Source of the DNA: an uncultured Actinomycetes bacterium
GTDB taxonomy: Bacteria; Actinomycetota; Actinomycetes; Nanopelagicales; Nanopelagicaceae
Assembly (NCBI GenBank): GCA_903893085.1
Contig: CAITKS010000102.1
Coordinates: 1-6,303 of the forward strand
Length of the DNA: 6,303 nucleotides
Direction of reading: 5' to 3'
A program made the position numbers and the translations under genes. The notes under the pieces were generated by a model. It was not told the origin of the DNA. It saw only the letters and a list, made by a program, of their open reading frames with translations, and made no database searches. Below, one piece after another: positions 1-4,913 of the stretch (its first letter is position 1; every line of letters starts with the position of its first letter).

Positions 1-1
1 G

Positions 2-1342
2 AATTCAGTTCTGATATCGCTGACGATGCAAACAGCGGGTCGAACGATTCTGATATCGGCGTTAACAATTGCTTTGGCTTTATCTACTCTGCTACTTGTA
101 CCCGTTCCATTTATTCGCTCACTTGGGATGGCAGGCGCTCTTGTTCCATTCTTCTCAGCCTTGGCCAGCCTTACTTTGCTTCCGGCACTGCTTGCACTCT
201 TCGGTAAATATGCCGCAAAGAGTTATGGCTTTGCAGGTTTGCTAGATCGAAGTGGCCATGATGGCTCATTCATCGCAAGACTTACTTCACTTATCACTAG
301 AAAACCAAAACAGATTTTCTTTGCAACGCTGGCTGTACTTTTACTCTTTGCAGCGCCAATACTTTCATTACAAGTAACTCCAAGTTCCTTAACCGCACTG
401 CCCGAAAATATCGAATCAGCTCAAGGAATTTCATATGTGACTTCTCGGGTTGGTGAAGGAGTCATAACTCCAATTGTGATTATGGCGGATCTCAAAACTG
501 TGGACATGAGCAATGATGTGAATGTTGCAAGTGCACAGCTTGATCTGGCTATGACTTTAAGCGAAGTTCCTGGCGTTTCCTCGGTTGCACAGGGTTCGAT
601 GCCTCCATATGTTGATCAATCGGGCAGATACGTGCGCATCTTTGTATTTAGCGAAAGCGCTCTTGGTAGCAGTGCAACAACTGATTTGGTGAATCTCATC
701 CGCAGTAAATATCTGCCTGACTCAGATTTAGCAGAATATGCAAATTTCTATGTTGGAGGCGCTCCCGCACAAGGCGTCGATCTGGTTGCGCAGATCATGA
801 AAAATCTCCCATTCATAGCACTTGGACTTTTGCTGATCATTTATCTTATTTTGTTAAAAGCATTTAATTCTCTGGTGCTTCCGCTGAAGGCGATCGCACT
901 TGATTTGATTTCACTTGCCGCCAGCCTTGGCTTATTGGTGCTCTTTATGAAATACGGTTTAGGCAAAGCACTTTTTGGAAGCTACCAACTCGATCAAATC
1001 GAGATTTGGGTATTGGTATTTCTGGTTGCAATCCTCTTCGGTCTATCGATGGATTACGAAATATTTATAGTCTCCAGAGCGCGTGAAGCATGGGATCGCG
1101 GTGAAAGTAATACAGCAGCGATATCCGAGGCTTTAACTCGCACATTAGGTGTTGTTACCGCCGCTGCGATAATTTTTATTGGCGCGGTATCAGGATTCAT
1201 ATTTGGTCACTTTGCAGGACTGCAAGAGCTAGGACTAGGCCTAACTCTTGCAGTCTTAATCGATGCAACTTTAATAAGAGCGCTTTTATTGCCGAGCGCA
1301 ATGGTTTTACTGGGTAAATGGAATTGGATATCGCCTAAATAA
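2..1342 (+). CDS. MMPL-family RND transporter, C-terminal part (5' truncated by window edge)
   Basis: Proton-driven inner-membrane exporter of the MMPL branch of the RND superfamily; substrate unknown (family members export lipids, siderophores or drugs). The frame is already open at base 2, and the ATG at 26 falls inside the conserved TAGRTI...SALT segment of the first membrane module, so it is not the real start. About 447 residues are visible; the family is usually around 700 or more, so the N-terminal first helices and first external domain are missing. Counting from that ATG: two helices at about 8-60, a cytoplasmic loop, TM7 at about 95-115, an external domain at about 116-258, then TM8-12 at about 260-430. 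Asp343-Tyr344 in the FGLSMDYE motif matches the second Asp-Tyr proton-relay pair known from MmpL3. The SRAREAWDRGES loop and the terminal DATLIRALLLPSAMVLLGKW motif are typical. It ends in TAA directly against the stop codon of the converging gene. Family is sure, substrate is not. Confidence 0.93.
   Translation, partial: NSVLISLTMQTAGRTILISALTIALALSTLLLVPVPFIRSLGMAGALVPFFSALASLTLLPALLALFGKYAAKSYGFAGLLDRSGHDGSFIARLTSLITRKPKQIFFATLAVLLLFAAPILSLQVTPSSLTALPENIESAQGISYVTSRVGEGVITPIVIMADLKTVDMSNDVNVASAQLDLAMTLSEVPGVSSVAQGSMPPYVDQSGRYVRIFVFSESALGSSATTDLVNLIRSKYLPDSDLAEYANFYVGGAPAQGVDLVAQIMKNLPFIALGLLLIIYLILLKAFNSLVLPLKAIALDLISLAASLGLLVLFMKYGLGKALFGSYQLDQIEIWVLVFLVAILFGLSMDYEIFIVSRAREAWDRGESNTAAISEALTRTLGVVTAAAIIFIGAVSGFIFGHFAGLQELGLGLTLAVLIDATLIRALLLPSAMVLLGKWNWISPK
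1218..1255. terminator. Strong hairpin inside the transporter gene, possible terminator of the converging operon
   Basis: Arms GACTGCAAGAG (1218-1228) and CTCTTGCAGTC (1245-1255) are perfectly complementary over 11 bp. After one C/A mismatch the stem continues with TAGG (1230-1233) and CCTA (1240-1243), closing a 6-nt loop. It lies within the last transmembrane region of the MMPL coding sequence, about 90 bp beyond the stop of the converging 552-aa gene, where that operon's transcript would need to end because no intergenic space exists. There is no U-tract on the minus-strand side and only a weak TTAAT on the plus side, so it would be a tailless terminator or another RNA structure. Confidence 0.35.
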
Positions 1343-3001
1343 CTACTTCACAATATTGATTGCAAAGTGGAATGTAGGGATCTGATATCCAAGTGCCAAA
1401 CCTGCAAAGTCGCGCTCTGAGGTTAAGACCGGCACCATTCCATATGGTGTGCTGGCAAAGGATGGTTGCTGTGTATAAAGCAACGGGCGAAGAGTCACGA
1501 TATGTGTACCAACACCGCCAATCGCCGTTAGGTGCACAACAAGATAGCCATTGGAGTTAAATCCGCAGCCATATCCCACGTAACTGTTGTCGTATGCAAC
1601 AGCGAGCGTGTTATCCATTTGGGTCCAACCAACACCCTTAATACTGATGGTGAATTCTTCACCCTCTTTAAAGTTATAAGTTGGTGTTCCTTGCCCACCG
1701 CGAGCGAATGCTTCAACTGATCCGGATTTATCAGCCCTGGCAACGCCCATAGTAAGAACTTTTCCGTTCTTATCCAGCAACGGTTGAATGCTTTCCTTCA
1801 CGTAGAAGACTTGTTGAGCTTCAACCACATCGCCAGATTTAACCTGAACAACGTGATAGCCACCGAGGTGATCAGGAATTAATATCTCTTTATTCACAGT
1901 TCCGTCAGTAACGTCAACAATTCCAAGAGGAATTGGGTTATAGACCCAGCAAGTTCCTGTCGTGCAGTTAACGCGGTTTCCCACAACTGTTGCCCACACA
2001 ATTGTGTGAACACCCTTTGTTGTTAAACCACTTACCTTCAGCGTCGATTTGCTTCCAACAATTCCACGAGCCGGTGTAAGTGTTGCTTCAGCTTTAGTGT
2101 TCGGATCAAGACCTGCAGTTGTCAGCGTTGTGCGCTGCTCGACAGTTGGGGTCATATCTTTTGGATAGACAACGTATGGCTTAAATGCGCCCGGATCTTT
2201 AGTAACTTTAAAGAAACCAGATCCACTGTTTGCAAATGGCACTGGAGATTGCATCACATTCAAGTAACTAAAGCTGATTGCTTCATTTGCCTGAATAAAG
2301 TGATTCCCGATTGATCCGCTGGCCAAAATCGTCGTACGTGCCGTTCCACGAGTCCAACGTGCCTGCATTTCGCCAACGAATTTATTGTCGTAATACAGAG
2401 CAGAACCGGCTGCATATAAAGATGGCCCAAGGCCTGTGTACTCGATAGTTATCGGAGTTCCAACAGGACCACTTGTGGGTGTCATCTTGAAAGTACGAGC
2501 AATCTGCAGGCCACCGTGGGCAAGTGCCACATCGTTATTTACAGCATAGATATCGTGAACTCCACCGAAGTCTGAAGGAACTTTTGTCTTGTAGACAAAT
2601 CCACCTAGAGCATCGGTTGTAAGAGTTGCGATAACTACGTTGTATTTAACATATGAAGTTCCCATGTAGTTAACGGTGTTCGGTTGAACATCGGTTACCC
2701 AGGTTGCATCACTTGTAGACCAAGTAAGAGTTACCGGCGTATTTCCAGTAAGACCCTTGCCCGTAATTGTTATGGCATCGCCAATCACAACTTGCGATGG
2801 TGTTACATCTAAGTTGATCATCGTTGATGGGGTGGTGAAAGTTTGTGCCTTTATCCCAGTGAAAGGAATCGCCGGGACATCAGGGATCTCTTTAGGGGCG
2901 ACTAGCTTTACCGGATTATCCACAGCATGTGCAGGTGCGATGAATCCTAAAGAAAGGATTAACGCCGCACCCGCCCGCACTGCAATTTGTTTCTTATTCA
3001 T
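1343..3001 (-). CDS. Secreted protein with duplicated Ig/IPT-like modules (552 aa), function unknown
   Basis: Exported, beta-rich protein that I cannot assign to a named family. A clear signal peptide (MNKKQ, hydrophobic core, cleavage after AHA at about residue 26) is followed by four Ig/IPT-like modules arranged A-B-A'-B': A about 62-170, B 171-265, A' 305-402, B' 441-515. A and A' share TP....G....I.GL and end in VPSDFGGVH / IPDHLGGYH. B and B' share TI...G, a YDN..VG strand and GNHF / GTHIV. Each module therefore carries a Gly-rich loop with His (149, 234, 383, 500). Three cysteines are visible: 346 and 351 (CX4C, only in A') and 479. There is no LPXTG motif, C-terminal helix or catalytic signature. 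The start is supported by GGAGAG at 3005-3010. It is the last gene of a three-gene operon, 24 bp after the 315-aa gene, and its TAG stop abuts the transporter's TAA. A surface-binding or structural role is inference only. Confidence 0.9.
   Translation of the reverse strand: MNKKQIAVRAGAALILSLGFIAPAHAVDNPVKLVAPKEIPDVPAIPFTGIKAQTFTTPSTMINLDVTPSQVVIGDAITITGKGLTGNTPVTLTWSTSDATWVTDVQPNTVNYMGTSYVKYNVVIATLTTDALGGFVYKTKVPSDFGGVHDIYAVNNDVALAHGGLQIARTFKMTPTSGPVGTPITIEYTGLGPSLYAAGSALYYDNKFVGEMQARWTRGTARTTILASGSIGNHFIQANEAISFSYLNVMQSPVPFANSGSGFFKVTKDPGAFKPYVVYPKDMTPTVEQRTTLTTAGLDPNTKAEATLTPARGIVGSKSTLKVSGLTTKGVHTIVWATVVGNRVNCTTGTCWVYNPIPLGIVDVTDGTVNKEILIPDHLGGYHVVQVKSGDVVEAQQVFYVKESIQPLLDKNGKVLTMGVARADKSGSVEAFARGGQGTPTYNFKEGEEFTISIKGVGWTQMDNTLAVAYDNSYVGYGCGFNSNGYLVVHLTAIGGVGTHIVTLRPLLYTQQPSFASTPYGMVPVLTSERDFAGLALGYQIPTFHFAINIVK
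1457..2818 (-). repeat. A-B-A'-B' domain duplication within the 552-aa gene
   Basis: At the protein level the gene holds two copies of a two-module unit: A at 2492-2818, B at 2207-2491, A' at 1796-2089, B' at 1457-1681. A and A' align through T(L/W) strands to the (V/I)P..(F/L)GG.H loop. B and B' align through TI...G..., a YDN..VG strand and the G.H loop. The nucleotide copies are too diverged for an obvious DNA repeat, so the duplication is old. Confidence 0.6.
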
Positions 3002-3004
3002 GAT

Positions 3005-3010
3005 CTCTCC
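3005..3010 (-). promoter_or_regulatory. Ribosome binding site of the 552-aa secreted protein
   Basis: Minus-strand GGAGAG lies three bases before the ATG in the 24-bp gap after the 315-aa gene. This spacing is on the short side, but the following signal peptide confirms the start. Confidence 0.65.
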
Positions 3011-3025
3011 GAATCAATTGTTTAG

Positions 3026-3973
3026 TTACTTGGCCGCAGGCACAGCAAAGAGTGTGAGCTGTGATGTTTGTGTGAAGTTAGATGACCAAGTTCCAGTTGC
3101 TCCCTTAAGCACAGGACTGAGAGTTACGGTGCGGTAATAAGCAACGCGCTCGAAAACACTCTTGCCATTGGCATCAAGTACACGTGAACCATCCACGTTC
3201 TTCTTTGCAGAAAGCTTGGTTGAAAGAACCTTCATGGTCGAAGAATCTTTAGCAATGATGGTCACCTTGAAGTTAATAACTCCAAGAGTGCTGTAAAGCG
3301 GCGCAGCACCGGTCTTAAGAATGGCGGTCCAGAATGCAACGCCACTGTGATTGCCATATGACATTGCGATTGGATCTGCGACACCAGCAACTTCAATGAA
3401 CGCCTTTGTTGTGTTGTTGGAATCTAGAACCGCTCCAGCTTGATCAGCGTTATTGGCATAGACACGGAAAACAATTGTCTGACCCAAGAGATATTCATTA
3501 GTTATCGCACAACTTGCAAATCTTGGAGCGAGAGCTCCAGTTGAGCCAGATGCCAGAACAGTATCTACATAAATATGAATTGGTGAAATTACACCTTGTA
3601 CAGGTACGCCAACTTTGACGTTAAACACTGGTGAAGATCCTGATGTGTATGCGACGGCATCAGTAGGAGTAAATACACCAGAGAGTGCAACGGCACCAGA
3701 GGCGGATGGAACCCAGGCGCATTTAGCCAGGAATGGTGCAACAGTTGCAGTTGGAACAGCTTCGCATCCTGCAATTGCTACTCCGCCAGCCATGTACTTA
3801 ACAGTTCCGGCAGCATTTGCTGTTGCGTTGATATTGATAGGAGCTAGACCGAATACTCCACTACCACCGCTAAGGATAAGCGTGCCATCGGTTGCTGCAC
3901 TAGCTGGCGCAATGCTCATTGAAAGCGCACCAATTACTGCGATACCCGCTATTACTATTTTCGATCTTTTCAT
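3026..3973 (-). CDS. Secreted Ig-like protein with a C-terminal FRVY/YGNH/FWT domain (315 aa), function unknown
   Basis: Exported protein without a recognised function. Residues 1-26 form a signal peptide (MKRSK, hydrophobic core, APASA cleavage site). About 30-120 resembles a bacterial Ig-like repeat of the GTV.Y..GG..I type, with Cys70 and Cys85 placed to form a disulfide. About 131-310 is a second beta-rich domain: Cys155, GQTIVFRVYANN at 164-175, a YGNHSG loop at 206-211, FWTAILK at 214-220, and a closing TGTW....TQTSQLTLF. That pattern reminds me of hypothetical secreted proteins from other bacteria, but I cannot name the family. There is no wall-sorting signal or membrane anchor. The start is fixed by AAGAGGAG at 3980-3987, six bases before ATG. 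It is the middle gene of the operon: 34 bp after the 215-aa gene and 24 bp before the 552-aa gene, with no terminator in either gap. Translation is very likely real; the role is unknown. Confidence 0.9.
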   Translation of the reverse strand: MKRSKIVIAGIAVIGALSMSIAPASAATDGTLILSGGSGVFGLAPININATANAAGTVKYMAGGVAIAGCEAVPTATVAPFLAKCAWVPSASGAVALSGVFTPTDAVAYTSGSSPVFNVKVGVPVQGVISPIHIYVDTVLASGSTGALAPRFASCAITNEYLLGQTIVFRVYANNADQAGAVLDSNNTTKAFIEVAGVADPIAMSYGNHSGVAFWTAILKTGAAPLYSTLGVINFKVTIIAKDSSTMKVLSTKLSAKKNVDGSRVLDANGKSVFERVAYYRTVTLSPVLKGATGTWSSNFTQTSQLTLFAVPAAK

Positions 3974-3979
3974 TTTATT

Positions 3980-3987
3980 CTCCTCTT
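3980..3987 (-). promoter_or_regulatory. Ribosome binding site of the 315-aa secreted protein
   Basis: Minus-strand AAGAGGAG, six bases before the ATG, is the strongest Shine-Dalgarno site of the operon. It sits in the 34-bp gap after the 215-aa gene and supports independent re-initiation within one transcript. Confidence 0.75.
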
Positions 3988-4007
3988 AGAGCGTTGATGT
4001 AATTGGA

Positions 4008-4655
4008 TTACTTGACTTTTATTGATCCGCTGGCAGTCATCGAGAAAGCATCAGATTCTGATTTGCCTACAGTTGTTGTTTGGATAGAAAAACTTCCAGT
4101 TACTTTAAAAATTCCTGTTGCACCGGCGTATTTACCAGTGCCACTTTTGATCACTGCATTCCCAGAAAAAGTGATCTTTGTTGGTGCCGATTCATCTTCG
4201 GCGCAACCCTTTGCAGAGGTATCGAAAGCTACTTTCATGGTGTTCGCACCTGTACCTAAAATTCCAGTGCCAGCAAATGAATCGCATTGTGCGGCAGGAG
4301 CTGCCGAACCTGTGCCTGTTAACTCAGCGAGATCGCCAACGTTTCCAGTTCCCGTGGCTTTTACAGATGTCACTTGAACATAACCATCGCCCCAGAGCAG
4401 AGTGACTTTTCCGGTGTAGTTACCTTGAAATGCAATCGCTCCTGCGGCCGCAGGAACGACAGGTTTCGCAACTGGCTTCTTCGTGCTCCAACCAGTTGGG
4501 CACTTTGCAGTAGTTACCTTTTTTGTTGCAGTTCCTTTGTAACAAGTAATTGTTTTAGTTGCCGCACTTGCAGTACCTGATTGCACTACGGCAAACCCTA
4601 GAACTAAAACAATTGCAATACTTTTTAATACTTTTAACTCTCCGTTTAGCTTCAT
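4008..4655 (-). CDS. Small secreted beta-rich protein with Cys-containing N-terminal motif (215 aa)
   Basis: Exported protein of unknown function, first gene of the minus-strand operon. The signal peptide is about residues 1-31 ([11 protein letters not shown], hydrophobic core, TASA cleavage). It is followed by TITCYKG at 35-41 and AKCPTGW at 50-56, with Cys38 and Cys52 probably paired, then a basic Lys/Pro linker to about 68. I recall this Cys-Lys module from several secreted proteins of freshwater Actinobacteria. Residues about 73-215 are Gly/Thr/Ser-rich, predicted all-beta, with Cys124 and Cys151. The segment [17 protein letters not shown] at 171-187 resembles the G.G.Y.GATG..... signature of allene-oxide-cyclase/dirigent-like barrels; this is a motif resemblance and gives no evidence for that enzyme activity. 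GGAGAG at 4660-4665 lies four bases before the ATG, and that ribosome binding site can fold into a hairpin (4660-4692). The gene is read divergently from the aldehyde dehydrogenase, across a 258-bp control region. Confidence 0.88.
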   Translation of the reverse strand: MKLNGELKVLKSIAIVLVLGFAVVQSGTASAATKTITCYKGTATKKVTTAKCPTGWSTKKPVAKPVVPAAAGAIAFQGNYTGKVTLLWGDGYVQVTSVKATGTGNVGDLAELTGTGSAAPAAQCDSFAGTGILGTGANTMKVAFDTSAKGCAEDESAPTKITFSGNAVIKSGTGKYAGATGIFKVTGSFSIQTTTVGKSESDAFSMTASGSIKVK

Positions 4656-4692
4656 CTTTCTCTCCTAAGTAGATCCTGCTTACTTTCGAGAG
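4656..4692 (-). promoter_or_regulatory. 5'-leader hairpin covering the ribosome binding site of the 215-aa gene
   Basis: Read on the minus strand, CTCTC (4688-4692) pairs with GAGAG (4660-4664) and AAGTA (4681-4685 complement) pairs with TACTT (4667-4671 complement), with a symmetrical two-by-two mismatch between the stems and a 9-nt loop. GAGAG is the core of the Shine-Dalgarno site, four bases upstream of the ATG. In this fold the site is paired, which would lower translation until it opens. The pairing is seen directly; regulation by it is inference. Confidence 0.4.
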
Positions 4693-4803
4693 CATCGTTT
4701 CAGTTAAAGAAAATGAAGTGTTGGGATTCTCTGGTGCTACCCCTTGCCCGAATATCTATTGGGTCACAAATAAATGTTTTCTTTGCGCTCAAAAAAAGAG
4801 AGT

Positions 4804-4819
4804 TGAGTGCTAGCACTCA
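4804..4819. promoter_or_regulatory. Perfect 16-bp palindrome, candidate operator in the divergent control region
   Basis: TGAGTGCTAGCACTCA is perfectly self-complementary, with its centre between 4811 and 4812. It lies 95 bp upstream of the aldehyde dehydrogenase ATG and about 150 bp upstream of the secreted operon. Its halves equal the half-sites of the HrcA operator CIRCE (GAGTGCTA, TAGCACTC), but in swapped order and with no spacer, so it is not a normal CIRCE. A dimeric repressor or activator site is likely; the factor is unknown. Confidence 0.55.
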
Positions 4820-4865
4820 TTTGATTCAGGACTCGCTATTGATCACAAAGTTGCTTGCGAGTACG

Positions 4866-4885
4866 TTGCAAGAAATGGTTTGCAA
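4866..4885. promoter_or_regulatory. Paired TTGCAA boxes upstream of the aldehyde dehydrogenase
   Basis: Two identical, self-palindromic TTGCAA hexamers are 14 bp centre to centre, ending 28 bp before the ATG. An overlapping inverted repeat CTTGC (4854-4858) / GCAAG (4868-4872) lies just upstream. They could be a binding site or a short leader hairpin; the motif is short enough to arise by chance. Confidence 0.22.
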
Positions 4886-4900
4886 TAGTGCAGGCCGGAT

Positions 4901-4906
4901 AAGGAA
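4901..4906 (+). promoter_or_regulatory. Ribosome binding site of the aldehyde dehydrogenase
   Basis: AAGGAA lies seven bases upstream of the ATG at 4914. It decides the start, since the protein from this ATG begins with an N-terminal extension and RYD..IGG as in AldB relatives. Confidence 0.7.
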
Positions 4907-4913
4907 ATCAACA

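Larger units (their letters stand above)
4656..4913. promoter_or_regulatory. Divergent intergenic control region
   Basis: This 258-bp non-coding stretch separates the minus-strand secreted operon from the plus-strand aldehyde dehydrogenase and should hold both promoters. It contains the SD-covering hairpin (4660-4692), an A/T-rich tract with a run of seven A at about 4792-4798, the 16-bp palindrome (4804-4819) and two TTGCAA boxes (4866-4871, 4880-4885). I could not find a -35/-10 pair with good spacing for either direction, so no promoter is called. No small ORF with a ribosome binding site and no RNA gene is evident. Confidence 0.6.

Noticed and set aside
26..28. ATG that could be read as the transporter start
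   Set aside because: The frame is open upstream to base 2, the ATG lies inside a conserved MMPL segment, and a 438-aa protein starting there would lack the whole first half of the transporter.
9..58. 11-bp direct repeat TTCTGATATCG at 9-19 and 48-58
   Set aside because: Both copies encode Leu-Ile-Ser in frame within membrane-helix sequence, so similar codons explain it; no other repeat structure is present.
1326..1390. GGATATC / GATATCC inverted repeat spanning the convergent stop codons, and a bulged stem at 1343-1377, as a bidirectional terminator
   Set aside because: The arms are only 7 bp with a 51-nt loop, the inner stem is bulged, and there is no T-tract; the hairpin at 1218-1255 is much stronger.
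3615..3989. 124-codon open frame on the plus strand, with others at 2757-3137 and 4003-4377
   Set aside because: They lie antisense to the secreted genes, have Ala/Pro/Val-rich complement-type compositions and no good ribosome binding site. They are shadows of the signal-peptide and Thr/Ser-rich coding sequence.
1343..4655. Cell-wall anchoring of the secreted proteins by sortase
   Set aside because: None of the three C-termini has an LPXTG-like motif, hydrophobic helix or basic tail.
4008..4655. Allene oxide cyclase enzyme
   Set aside because: Only the short GATG-type barrel motif is similar; this suggests a fold at most and there is no reason to expect oxylipin chemistry here.
4804..4819. 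Canonical HrcA/CIRCE operator
   Set aside because: The half-sites are in reversed order and the 9-bp spacer is missing; no chaperone gene is adjacent.
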